From assembly GCA_963850425.1 (NCBI GenBank), contig CAWKLF010000001.1, forward strand, positions 372,001-436,000: a stretch of DNA of 64,000 nt. The letters run 5' to 3'. The translations under genes and the position numbers were made by a program. Under the pieces are notes generated by a model that saw only the letters and a list, made by a program, of their open reading frames with translations, did no database searches and was not told the DNA's origin. Numbering within the stretch: position 1 is the stretch's first letter; every line of letters begins with the position of its first letter. Shown piece after piece: positions 53,545 through 61,630 of this stretch. Source of the DNA: Gp1-AA133 sp963850425 (GTDB lineage Bacteria > Acidobacteriota > Terriglobia > Terriglobales > Acidobacteriaceae).

Positions 53545-54110
53545 TTACCGACACCTTCCCCAGCAACAATGTCATCTGAGCGGATCCATCGCTAGCCGGC
53601 TTGCGCACTCCATCCAGATCAAACGTCACGAACTGCAGCTTCCCTTGCCGCTCTGCCTGCAAAGCGACTGAATTGCCTGACTTCAGTTGTGACAAGCCAC
53701 TCCGCAGACTCTCGACTGTATGACCGGGCGGGTTGTTGATGGCGTGAATGACGTCTCGGGTCGTCAGCCCGATATCGGGCCCCAGCCAGTTCCATTGCCC
53801 GGCCGAGAACGATCATCGACGATCGCGCCGGATCCGATGGCCGTCCCGACGGAGTTGTTCTCTGCCACGGGACCGTAACCGGTTACCATGACGTGCACCA
53901 CGCCCTCCGATTATTTCCCGCCAGCACTTCAAGCGCGGTATACAACTGCATCAGGCTGCCGGAAGAGCCTGTCCGGCGTCCCCGTGGCTTTTAGCATGGC
54001 CTTATTCCGGACTTCCGCTCTGCGGAGTTTCCAGGCGACTGCTGGGCAGCAGTGAGCGTAACTGACAGAACCACAAGAAGAAGCGTGAAATCTGATGTGG
54101 AATGCCTGCG
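53545..54110 (-). pseudogene. Decayed HtrA-like serine protease (trypsin-PDZ)
   Basis: Pieces of one protein appear in order on the minus strand but in different frames. A signal-peptide-like FTLLLVVLSVTLTAAQQSPG is near 54030-54089. TALEVLAG followed, after a frameshift, by VHVMVTGYGPVAENN and GTAIGSGAIVDD, is the start of an HtrA/trypsin-like domain. Then, after a second frameshift and loss of the whole catalytic part, TRDVIHAINNPPGHTVESLR and LKSGNSVALQAERQGKLQF, the end of a PDZ domain. There is no start codon in the signal frame, and the stop is lost. At least 150-200 residues, including any His-Asp-Ser triad, are gone. Confidence 0.75.
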
Positions 54111-54299
54111 CCAGATGCAGCGGCATGGTGGTTTCCTGCGTTTTGCCTCGGGTTCGCAGGCAAGATTCAGGGCCCGGGATGCCAGAAAAGTGGCATGAGC
54201 AGGATTTCGGCTCTGGACGCGCCTTTCCGGGGAAGGGAAAATCCCAGGCGGTATCGGGGGAACCTAGTTCCTACCGGTAACTAACGAGTGATCAGGCTT

Positions 54300-54327
54300 T
54301 TATCAGGGGTATCATCCGTGATATAAC
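54300..54327 (+). promoter_or_regulatory. Putative promoter of the PilZ/response-regulator operon
   Basis: TTATCA (54300-54305) and TATAAC (54322-54327) are separated by 16 bases, matching 4/6 and 5/6 of the housekeeping consensus. It lies about 90 bases upstream of the PilZ gene start. Confidence 0.45.
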
Positions 54328-54416
54328 CGCCCCATAGCAGACGTTTCTGCTCCCTCAGGCAAAATGTGGTAGCGCGCGCCCGTGACCTTAAACGAGGCCG
54401 CAACGGAGGAGGGATT

Positions 54417-54740
54417 GTGTCCGAAGCGCGGACCGGTAAAAGATTTCCGCTAGAATTGCCGATTAAGATTCATAAAGAAAACACCGCTGGCGAAGCGAGC
54501 GGTATGACCGGGAACCTGAGTGCGGCCGGCGTCTACATTCGCGCCGACGCTTCGCTGGAAATGGGTTCGCCCGTAGAATTTGAGATCACCCTCCCCCCTG
54601 AAGTGACCGGTGGCAAAGAAAACGTAGTCATCCAGTGTCGCGGACGGGTTGTCCGCACCGACGAGTCCAGCGTCGATCCTGACGGCACCCGTGGGGTGGC
54701 CTGCGTGATCGACTCGTACGAATTCGTACGCAACTCTTAA
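54417..54740 (+). CDS. PilZ-domain protein
   Basis: 107 residues from GTG 54417, set by GGAGGAGGG immediately upstream; the longer frame from 54366 is rejected. The protein starts RTGKRFPLELPIKI, the place of the PilZ RxxxR motif, and continues with the GNLSAAGVYIRADASLEMGS segment corresponding to the D/NxSxxG motif. The second Arg of RxxxR appears to be replaced (R-T-G-K-R spacing is close to RxxxR, as Arg6-x3-Arg10 depending on numbering). Canonical PilZ domains bind cyclic di-GMP; this one is probably competent but that needs testing. It is 18 bases from the next gene, forming an operon. Confidence 0.75.
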   Translation: MSEARTGKRFPLELPIKIHKENTAGEASGMTGNLSAAGVYIRADASLEMGSPVEFEITLPPEVTGGKENVVIQCRGRVVRTDESSVDPDGTRGVACVIDSYEFVRNS

Positions 54741-54758
54741 CCTCGGAGCGGTGTCGAG

Positions 54759-55433
54759 ATGCTCAAGTTAATTCTGGCCGATAATCAGGCTATTTTCCGC
54801 GCGGGAATCGCCAAGGTTCTGGCGGTCGAAGACGAGATGCGCATCGTGGCACAGGCGCAAACTCCCGAACAGATGTTCATGGCGCTGGATAAGTTCCGGG
54901 CGGCCGTGCTCATCGTGGCAGGCGGATTTCAATCCGACTTCAACGCCATCGTGCAGGGCGCAACCAAAAATAAAACGCGTATCGTGGTCCTCGCCGATAC
55001 GGGCGAGAGCGCGCAGCGCTACATGGCGAACGGCGCTCATGGCGTCGTCTATCGCAACGTCACCAGCCCCGCCCTGGTTGACTGCGTCCGCAAGGTGGCG
55101 CGCGGCGAGAACTGGGTGCAGGATGTAGCGGTCCCGAGCGAGTTGACCGAAAACGATATGGTCGGCCTGCGCGTGCGCGACCGGCTCACCGCGAAAGAGT
55201 TGCGCATTGTTGCCCTGATCGTGCAGGGCTACAAGAACAAGGAAATCGCGTCGCAACTTGGCACCACCGAGCAGGTGATCAAGAACTACCTGCGCAACGT
55301 GTACGACAAGATTGGCGTGTCGGACCGGTTGGAGCTTGCTCTGTTCACCATTCACCACCGCATCCTGAACGAGGCGGCGGCGGCTACGGCGGCGACCAAT
55401 CAACCGCAGGCGGGTGCCGGCGTCACTTCGTAA
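54759..55433 (+). CDS. LuxR/NarL-type regulator with degenerate receiver
   Basis: 224 residues; CGGAG ten bases before ATG 54759. The N-terminal 120 residues align with a NarL-type receiver (LKLILADNQAIFRAGIAKVL ... IVVLADTGESAQRYMANGAH GVVYRNV), but the phospho-acceptor strand reads AAVLIVAGGFQSD, with Ala where Asp is expected, and the usual Lys near GVVYRN is missing. The C-terminal LuxR helix-turn-helix is intact (LTAKELRIVALIVQGYKNKE IASQLGTTEQVIKNYLRNVY DKIGV). It probably binds DNA without phosphorylation control. It is in one operon with the PilZ gene, which suggests cyclic di-GMP or surface-related control. Confidence 0.82.
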   Translation: MLKLILADNQAIFRAGIAKVLAVEDEMRIVAQAQTPEQMFMALDKFRAAVLIVAGGFQSDFNAIVQGATKNKTRIVVLADTGESAQRYMANGAHGVVYRNVTSPALVDCVRKVARGENWVQDVAVPSELTENDMVGLRVRDRLTAKELRIVALIVQGYKNKEIASQLGTTEQVIKNYLRNVYDKIGVSDRLELALFTIHHRILNEAAAATAATNQPQAGAGVTS

Positions 55434-55457
55434 GTCCACGCAACCGAAATGGAAAAG

Positions 55458-55482
55458 GGCTGCCATCAAGGCAGCCTTTTTT
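55458..55482 (+). terminator. Rho-independent terminator of the PilZ/LuxR operon
   Basis: GGCTGCC/GGCAGCC (7 bp, 5-base loop ATCAA) is followed by TTTTTT, 25 bases after the stop codon. An AAAA run before the stem lets it work weakly on the other strand too. Confidence 0.92.
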
Positions 55483-55517
55483 ATCGCCGTCGTCCACAAT
55501 CGCCGGCATCCACACCG

Positions 55518-55575
55518 GGAATGTCATCCTGAGCGGAGAAGCAGGTCCGCGGCGTCGGCGCTGCGAAGTCTCAAT
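55518..55575 (+). repeat. Acidobacterial intergenic repeat, left copy
   Basis: Begins TGTCATCCTGAGCGGAGAAG and shares its first 15 bases with the minus-strand reading of the copy at 55668-55720. The two face each other about 110 bases apart and could pair in RNA. Confidence 0.55.
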
Positions 55576-55667
55576 GAACGAATGAACCTGGATGAATTTT
55601 CTACCGCCGCCTAAAGCTCTTCGTTGGTGGAAATACTTCTCAGAGCCGCCGAAGAACCCAAGCAACG

Positions 55668-55720
55668 CGGGGTCCTTCGACTGCGTTCGGCTGTCGCCTC
55701 ACTTCGCTCAGGATGACACT
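55668..55720 (-). repeat. Acidobacterial intergenic repeat, right copy (inverted)
   Basis: On the minus strand it reads GTCATCCTGAGCGAAGTGAG, then GCGACAGCCGAACGCAGTCG, then AAGGACC. Similar sequences are at 29673 and 43462. The remainder of the 55494-55791 gap shows no gene. Confidence 0.6.
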
Positions 55721-55791
55721 TCGGAGATGTTGTGTAGGAATTTGCCCGCGCCGTACGCCTCGCGGCTTGGAACTTCGGCGCCGTTCTTCAC

Positions 55792-56565
55792 TTATTTCGC
55801 AAGAGCAGCCGGTTTCTTCTTCGTCGTCTGTACCGGCGCGGGCTTTTTCGCTACCGGCTTCAGATCGATGGACCGGATCGATGGCTCCAGGTCTTTCAGT
55901 CCCTTCTCGTCCGGACTCACAAACATAAACTGCAACAGCATGGAACCCTGCATGGCCACATATTGCTTGATGTGCTGCACATCCGGGCCGGTGGTCTGGT
56001 TCAGCCCGATCGTCCAAAACTTGTTGCCGTGAATCGTGACTTCGGTAGGATCGCCCAGGTATTCGACGGGCATCTTTTTCTCCAGGGCCGTCCGCTTGGA
56101 GTACAGAAGGTATTCCTGTCCTTCATTCTGACCGTGCTTCTGCAAAAGCCGCGTGGCGATGATCTGGATCGATTTTCGCTGGGTATGCTTCTTCATCGGC
56201 GCATTTTCCGTGGTCACCAGCAATACATGGTTGGTCTGCGCCGCCTGCATGAGGGCTTCTTCCCTGGAGTCTTTGCTGGGCGCCACCGGATTTCTGGAGG
56301 GCACCACGACCCAGCCGGGGGGCAATTTCATCGTAAAACCGTAGGTGGCGTTGCTATAGATGTCGTTAGCGATTGATCCGCCATTGGCCGCCAGTCCCGT
56401 CGGAGCCATTTTGCTGGCCGCAGCGCTGCCAGGCGGCGTCGCCGGAACTGGTCGTGGAGGCGCTACAGGTGCCGGGTTTTGTTGCGCTTGCGAGATGGCG
56501 GCGACGCATCCCGCAAGAAGCAAAAGAGTGCTCAGAAGGCGAAAAGGCCTCGATAAACGTGTCAT
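55792..56565 (-). CDS. Predicted lipoprotein/secreted protein, PsbP-like core, unknown
   Basis: About 257 residues from ATG 56565 (an earlier in-frame start at 56601 lacks a signal). The N-terminus carries a lipobox (STLLLLAGC) and then a long Pro/Ala-rich linker (QQNPAPVAPPRPVPATPPGS). The core begins DIYSNATYGFTMKLPPGWVV, the opening of PsbP/DUF1795-like folds, and contains ILLVTTENAPMKKHTQRKSI-type strands and QLFMF-like hydrophobic strands near the end (SMLLQFMFVSPDEKG). The C-terminus is Lys/Pro-rich (KPAPVQTTKKKPAALAK). The family often sits in the bacterial envelope; no function can be assigned. Confidence 0.65.
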   Translation of the reverse strand: MTRLSRPFRLLSTLLLLAGCVAAISQAQQNPAPVAPPRPVPATPPGSAAASKMAPTGLAANGGSIANDIYSNATYGFTMKLPPGWVVVPSRNPVAPSKDSREEALMQAAQTNHVLLVTTENAPMKKHTQRKSIQIIATRLLQKHGQNEGQEYLLYSKRTALEKKMPVEYLGDPTEVTIHGNKFWTIGLNQTTGPDVQHIKQYVAMQGSMLLQFMFVSPDEKGLKDLEPSIRSIDLKPVAKKPAPVQTTKKKPAALAK

Positions 56566-56835
56566 AGGTGGAGTTCCAACAGAGCGTAGCATTGATCCCA
56601 CCTATCCAACAATCGCATCCCCGACACCCGCCGAGTTGGGCGATCGGACCTGTCCTGTGCTGGGGCGCTCCAGTCTCTAATTTTTCCGAAGAATCATTCC
56701 GTTCCAGATGGGTTGTTGACGGATCGGCAACAATTGCGATGCAACTCTTCCAGAATTTTGGGGTTCAAGTAATCTTGCCCATCTGGTTGAACTTCCCTTC
56801 GGCCGCTTTTTTGGGCCATTCCGCGTTTTCGCCGG
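56566..56835. other. Intergenic region between divergent secreted-protein genes
   Basis: The 400-base gap to the next gene (56566-56967) holds promoters for the two divergent genes; only the plus-strand one at 56836 could be proposed. Frames crossing the gap lack coding character. Confidence 0.35.
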
Positions 56836-56864
56836 TTGACGTCCCCGCAAAAATCGCATACGCT
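56836..56864 (+). promoter_or_regulatory. Putative promoter upstream of the 56968 gene
   Basis: TTGACG (56836-56841) is followed after exactly 17 bases by TACGCT (56859-56864). The -35 matches 5/6 and the -10 keeps the key first, second and sixth positions. The leader would be about 95 bases. Confidence 0.4.
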
Positions 56865-56967
56865 TCGACCAATCCCCGACCATCCCCGGGGGTCTCAGCC
56901 GTCCGCTGCACACCACCTCCTCTGTGCCCATCGGACGGGCATTGTGTTCTACAAGGAGACCTACCCC

Positions 56968-57984
56968 ATGGCTGGAAAATCTCTGCTTCTGACCCTGCTA
57001 CTTTCTGTTTCTGTGATCGGGGCGCGCGCGGCCACGAGAGATGAAATCGTGCCCGCCGGAACGCTGCTCCGTTGCACGATGGACGAACCCAACTTCTCCT
57101 CCAAGACTGTGCAGGCGGGTGATCCCGTTCTCTGCCACCTGGGACCGATCTCGAGTTTTGGGCACTCGCTGTTTCCGCGGGGCGCCATGCTCAGCGGCCA
57201 CCTGCAAGAGTACAAAGATCCCGGACACTTCGTCGGCAAAGGATGGCTGCAGCTGGAATTCGATCGCATCATCTTGCCGGGAGCCGATGTGCTGCCGCTG
57301 GCTGCGAAGATCATTGCCGCGCCGCATCTGAAGACCGATCGTGATGGCAAGATTCGCGGCGGAGGGCATCCCACGCGCGACACAGTGGAATGGATGATCC
57401 CAATCTTGTGGCCCATCAAGATCCTGAACCTGCCGCGACGCGGCCCGTATCCAGCGCTGAAAGGTGAGTCTCGACTGACCCTTCGTTTGATGGAAGACGT
57501 GGTTGTGCCGGGCATGGCTCCGGCGCGCGCAGCGGTGCCCTCGCCACCCTGGGCGCAGCCGACCAAGTACATTCCTTCTCCATACGGGTTGTTGCGGCCT
57601 GCGTCCATGGTGAGTCGCACGCCGGCCGGCATGGGACGGTCTTCTTCCGCGGACGTAATGCCTGCCGATCCTCCAGCGCTGGTGGAGCAGATGGAACAGG
57701 TGCCGGCAGAGCGCTCGCGCGATGAGATAGCGCTGCCTTCGCAAGCTTCTGGCACCGCGCTTGCGGCAGACACACGCTCGACGCTGGTCATCCTGAAAGG
57801 CGGATCGGCATTCCTTTCGCGCGAGTATTGGGTGCAGGGTGGACAACTCGAGTGCGTGTCAGAGAGCGGAGAACACAAGACGTTCGCGCTCGATAATGTC
57901 GATCTCTATCAGACGCTGCGGCTGAATCGCGAAAGGAACGTGGAGTTTGTGCTGCGTTCCCGGACCGGGGTCGTGGAACAGTAA
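56968..57984 (+). CDS. Secreted protein of unknown function
   Basis: About 338 residues from ATG 56968, with AAGGAG nine bases upstream and a signal peptide (LLLTLLLSVSVIGARA). Residues about 25-180 form a beta-rich domain beginning IVPAGTLLRCTMDEPNFSSK and AGDPVLCHLGPISSFGHSLF, reminiscent of the secreted beta-barrel 'VPAGT' domains of TrbI/VirB10-like or peptidoglycan-associated proteins, without a firm match. A Pro/Ala/Ser-rich linker (about 180-265) connects to a C-terminal segment (STLVILKGGSAFLSREYWVQ GGQLECVS) that resembles a small DNA/membrane-associated repeat seen in acidobacterial secreted proteins. Function unknown. Confidence 0.65.
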   Translation: MAGKSLLLTLLLSVSVIGARAATRDEIVPAGTLLRCTMDEPNFSSKTVQAGDPVLCHLGPISSFGHSLFPRGAMLSGHLQEYKDPGHFVGKGWLQLEFDRIILPGADVLPLAAKIIAAPHLKTDRDGKIRGGGHPTRDTVEWMIPILWPIKILNLPRRGPYPALKGESRLTLRLMEDVVVPGMAPARAAVPSPPWAQPTKYIPSPYGLLRPASMVSRTPAGMGRSSSADVMPADPPALVEQMEQVPAERSRDEIALPSQASGTALAADTRSTLVILKGGSAFLSREYWVQGGQLECVSESGEHKTFALDNVDLYQTLRLNRERNVEFVLRSRTGVVEQ

Positions 57985-58271
57985 CCGGCGGGCCGGCGGG
58001 CGAGGTCATTGTCCTGCCGGCCACTTCTCGCGCCGCGTCTCAAAATGATTCACTTGTAGCTAAGTTATTGAAAGTTGGCTGGGCCGATATTAGATGCTGA
58101 AAAGGACCCCGTCGACACGCGCTGGAATGCCTGTTGCCGGCGATTAGAGGGCCGTAGCGCGTCGTTCGACCCCTCGGGCATGGTTCTGGGTCATCCCCTT
58201 CCCGTCGAGGGCCTATAAGTCATGCTTCCGCTGAATTAGCATTTAGCTATTCGCCGGGTCTCTAAAATCTT

Positions 58272-58371
58272 AAAACGCAGAGGGCGCAGAGAAAGGCCGC
58301 GGAGAACGCAGAGAACAACTGGCCCTTTTCCCTGCGGATTCTGCTGCGGTTCTCTGCGCACTCTGCGTTTA
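58272..58371. repeat. Long inverted repeat of CGCAGAG units
   Basis: The arms 58272-58293 and 58350-58371 are complementary at 20 of 22 positions and are built from repeats of CGCAGAG; a further CGCAGAGAAC is inside the loop. It lies just after the P5C dehydrogenase stop (minus strand), so it could act as a transcript end. The 57985-58271 stretch before it shows nothing recognisable. Confidence 0.6.
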
Positions 58372-58379
58372 GGGTTCTG

Positions 58380-59972
58380 CTAGACCTTTTCTCCGACCGA
58401 CTTACCCTGCGAGAACAGGTACAGATAATCTGGGCCGCCGGACTTGGAATCGGTTCCGGACATGTTGAAGCCTCCGAAGGGATGGGCTCCCGCGATGGCG
58501 CCGGTGCACTTACGGTTAATGTAGAGGTTGCCGACGTGGAAATCGCGCATTGCGCGGTCGATCTTGTCCCGCGAATTGGTGTAGACCGCGCCGGTCAAAC
58601 CGAATTCGGTGTCGTTGGCGATTTCCAGCGCGTGCTCGAAGTTCTTCGACTTGATGACCACGAGCACGGGCCCAAAAATTTCTTCCTGCTCAAGCTTCGA
58701 CTTGGGCGGGATGTCGGCGAAAACCGTCGGCTGCAGGTAGTAGCCTTCGCCCGCGTTGGTGGCGCGGCCGCCGCCGGTGAGCAGACGCCCGTCGCGCTTG
58801 CCGGCTTCGATGTATTCCAGAATCGTTTTCATCGAGCCCTCATTGATGACGGCGCCCATGTTGAAGTTCTCGGCCGGATCGCCGATGGTAAATTTCTCCA
58901 CGCGCGCTTTCAGCATGTCGAGGAACTTGTCGTAGACCCGCTCGTCGACGATGGCGCGGGAGCAGGCGGAACACTTCTGTCCCTGGAAGCCGAAGGCGGC
59001 CTGCGCGACGCCCTCGACGGCCACATCGAGATTGGTGTCGGCATCGACGATAATCGCGTCCTTGCCGCCCATTTCGAGCACGGTGCGCTTAATCCATAGC
59101 TGTCCGGGAGCCTGCGTGGCCGCGGTCTTGTTGATGTGCAGCCCAACTTCGCGAGATCCGGTGAATGCGATGTAGCGCGTTTTGGGATGCGCGACGATGG
59201 CATCACCAAAGCTTCCGCCCGCACCCGGACAGAAATTCACGACCCCTTCCGGCATGCCGGCTTCCTCGAGCAATCCAATAAACTTCGCCGCGATGGTGGG
59301 CGAGTCGCTTGAAGGTTTGAGAATGACGGTGTTGCCGCACACGATGGAAGCCAGCGTCATGCCGGCCATGATCGCGCACGGGAAATTCCACGGTGGAATG
59401 ACGGCGCCCACGCCCAGCGGAATGTAGAACAGGTGATCGCGCTCGCCGGGCAGCTGCACAACCGGCTCGGCCTTGGCCAGACGCAAGGCTTCGCGGGCAT
59501 AGAGTTCGCAGAAGTCGATTGTTTCGGCGATGTCGCCATCGGCCTCGGCCCAGTTTTTGCTGACTTCGAAAACCAGCCACGCCATGAATTCAAATTTGCG
59601 CTCGCGCAGCAGATCGCCGACGCGGAACAGCAGGCTGGCCCTCTCTTCGAAAGACGTCTGCCGCCATGACTCGAATGCCTTCAAAGCGGCCGTCATCGCG
59701 GGCTCGACGTGTTCCTTGCCGGCCTTCTGATGAATGCCCACGATCTGCGAGGGCTTAGCGGGATTCAGGGACTTGATCTTTTCCGCGGTCTGGACGTGCT
59801 TGCCGCCGATGATCAGGTCGTACTCGCGGCCCAGTTGGGCGCGCACCTTCTCAATCGCCGCGCGCATCTGGCGGGCGTTTTCTTCCCGGCTGAAATCTAC
59901 TGAGGGTTCGTTGCGAAAAGGACCTTCATGCAGGCGGACTTGGAGACGCGGAGGAGCTTCCATGGTTGCCAT
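58380..59972 (-). CDS. pruA: L-glutamate gamma-semialdehyde (P5C) dehydrogenase
   Basis: 530 residues from ATG 59972, with GAGGTG about seven bases upstream; a TTG directly before it and ATG 59963 are alternatives. The protein has the long N-terminal helical part of the PruA/RocA group (SREENARQMRAAIEKVRAQL), the NAD-binding ALDH core (PLGVGAVIPPWNFPCAIMAG, FTGSREVGLHI), the general-base Glu in VLEMGGKDAIIVDAD and the catalytic Cys in GFQGQKCSACSRAIVDE. It oxidises glutamate semialdehyde (from proline) to glutamate. No proline dehydrogenase is next to it. Tryptophanase lies directly upstream on the same strand. Confidence 0.92.
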   Translation of the reverse strand: MATMEAPPRLQVRLHEGPFRNEPSVDFSREENARQMRAAIEKVRAQLGREYDLIIGGKHVQTAEKIKSLNPAKPSQIVGIHQKAGKEHVEPAMTAALKAFESWRQTSFEERASLLFRVGDLLRERKFEFMAWLVFEVSKNWAEADGDIAETIDFCELYAREALRLAKAEPVVQLPGERDHLFYIPLGVGAVIPPWNFPCAIMAGMTLASIVCGNTVILKPSSDSPTIAAKFIGLLEEAGMPEGVVNFCPGAGGSFGDAIVAHPKTRYIAFTGSREVGLHINKTAATQAPGQLWIKRTVLEMGGKDAIIVDADTNLDVAVEGVAQAAFGFQGQKCSACSRAIVDERVYDKFLDMLKARVEKFTIGDPAENFNMGAVINEGSMKTILEYIEAGKRDGRLLTGGGRATNAGEGYYLQPTVFADIPPKSKLEQEEIFGPVLVVIKSKNFEHALEIANDTEFGLTGAVYTNSRDKIDRAMRDFHVGNLYINRKCTGAIAGAHPFGGFNMSGTDSKSGGPDYLYLFSQGKSVGEKV

Positions 59973-60050
59973 CAATGCACCTCGAGGGGATTTCGAAAAT
60001 GAGGACTGAACCTAAGAGTTACGTTTTATTGTAGCACCGCAAACGCCAAC

Positions 60051-61421
60051 TCAGCGGGCGGGCGCGGCCACCAGCGGCTCCAACTGAGCCGTAAAATGGC
60101 GCAGGTAGGGAGCCTCGTGGCTGAGCCTTAATCCTTGAATGCGCTCGCGATTTTTCCAGACTTCCAAGATCACTTCCACCACGTAGTCGATGTGGCTCTG
60201 CGTGTAAACGCGGCGCGGAATCGCCAGGCGCACCAGGTCCATCTTCGCGGCCGGGCCAAACATTAAGGTGCCAATCTCGACGGAACGAATTCCACCCTCG
60301 AGGTAGAGTTCGGCGGCAAGCGCTACCCCGGGAAACTGCGCCGGCGGGATGTGCGGAAGGAAGGCACGGGCGTCGAGGTAGACGGCGTGGCCGCCCGGCG
60401 GCTGCACAATGGGAACACCCTGCTCCGCAATGTGGTTGCCGAGGTAGGCGGTCGAACTGATACGGTAACGCAAATAGTCTTCGTGCAACGCTTCCTGCAA
60501 GCCAACCGCAATGGCTTCCAGATCGCGTCCCGCGAGTCCCCCGTAGGTTGGATAGCCTTCGGTCAGAATGAGCAAGTCCTTCTCACGCTGCGCCAGCGAG
60601 TCATCGTTGGTACACAGAAAGCCGCCAATATTTGCCATGCCATCTTTTTTCGCCGACATGGTGCAGCCATCGCCGTAGCTGAACATCTCCTGCGCGATCT
60701 GCTTGGGAGTTTTTGATTCGTAGCCCGCTTCGCGCAGCTTGATGAAGTAGGCGTTCTCGGCAAAGCGACAGGCGTCGAAGTAGAGCGGAATCCCGTGCTT
60801 GCGGCAAACCGCGCTTACCTGGCGGACGTTCTCCATCGAGACCGGCTGGCCGCCGCCGGAATTGTTGGTCACGGTCAGCATCACCAGCGGCACACGGGCC
60901 GGGCCCACGTTGGTGATCAAAGTGTCCAACTCCTCGACGTCCATGTTGCCCTTGAAGGGATGCTTCAGGCTGGGTTGTCGGCCTTCGGGAATTACCAGAT
61001 CGACCGCATCGGCGCCCACAAACTCGACGTTCGCACGGGTCGTGTCGAAATGCGTATTGTTCGGGACAACATCGCCCTTCTTGCAGGCCACGGTGAAAAG
61101 AATGCGCTCGGCGGCGCGGCCCTGATGGGTGGGAATGACGTTGCGGTAGCCGAAGATATCCTGGATGGAGTCGCGGAAGTGGTCGAAGCTGCGTCCGCCC
61201 GCATAGCTCTCATCGCCTTCCATGATCCCGGCCCACTGGCGCGTGGACATGGCGCCCGTGCCGGAGTCGGTGAGCAGGTCGATGAGCACGTCGTCCGCAG
61301 GCAGGAGAAACAGGTTGTAGTAGGCGGCGCGCAGCAACTCCTCGCGTTGCGCGCGGGTAGTCCAGGAAATGGGCTCGACGCTCTTGATCCGAAACGGCTC
61401 GATGATGGTCTTGGCGAGCAT
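60051..61421 (-). CDS. tnaA: Tryptophanase-type beta-eliminating lyase
   Basis: 456 residues, start ATG 61421 with GGGAG about seven bases upstream. The fold-type I PLP family signatures are present: EPFRIKSVEPISWTTRAQRE, IDLLTDSGTGAMSTRQWAGI, PTHQGRAAERIL, FDACRFAENAYFIK and the PLP lysine pair in MSAKKDGMANIGG (Lys258/259). In tyrosine phenol-lyase the active site has Arg in the sequence corresponding to SVEIG here; this protein has Ile, as tryptophanase does. So tryptophan to indole, pyruvate and ammonia is the likely reaction, with tyrosine phenol-lyase less likely. No TnaC leader or TnaB permease was found, so regulation differs from E. coli. Confidence 0.85.
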   Translation of the reverse strand: MLAKTIIEPFRIKSVEPISWTTRAQREELLRAAYYNLFLLPADDVLIDLLTDSGTGAMSTRQWAGIMEGDESYAGGRSFDHFRDSIQDIFGYRNVIPTHQGRAAERILFTVACKKGDVVPNNTHFDTTRANVEFVGADAVDLVIPEGRQPSLKHPFKGNMDVEELDTLITNVGPARVPLVMLTVTNNSGGGQPVSMENVRQVSAVCRKHGIPLYFDACRFAENAYFIKLREAGYESKTPKQIAQEMFSYGDGCTMSAKKDGMANIGGFLCTNDDSLAQREKDLLILTEGYPTYGGLAGRDLEAIAVGLQEALHEDYLRYRISSTAYLGNHIAEQGVPIVQPPGGHAVYLDARAFLPHIPPAQFPGVALAAELYLEGGIRSVEIGTLMFGPAAKMDLVRLAIPRRVYTQSHIDYVVEVILEVWKNRERIQGLRLSHEAPYLRHFTAQLEPLVAAPAR

Positions 61422-61542
61422 AGCGGTCTCCCGCCTATCAGGAGACCGCAGATCGCGGCGGGACGTCAGTGATGGGGATCACGGCGTTTTTCGTGGCACC
61501 GGACACTACCTGGGAGGCATTGGGCAGAGCCGAACGTCTTCC

Positions 61543-61629
61543 TTTTGCGGGCTATTCGCGGGCGAGGGCGCCCGCGCTACACAAAATTTGCGGGCTGTTC
61601 GGGGGCGGGGGGGCCCGCGCTAAACAAAA
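61543..61629. repeat. Two tandem copies of a GC-rich hairpin unit
   Basis: Each 43-44 base copy (61543-61586 and 61587-61629) contains GCGGGCT and ends GCCCGCGCTA(C/A)ACAAAA, so each can fold into a stem-loop. The copies differ at a few positions. They lie just after the stop of the GT2 fusion gene (minus strand) and before the tryptophanase promoter. Confidence 0.65.
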
Positions 61630-61630
61630 A

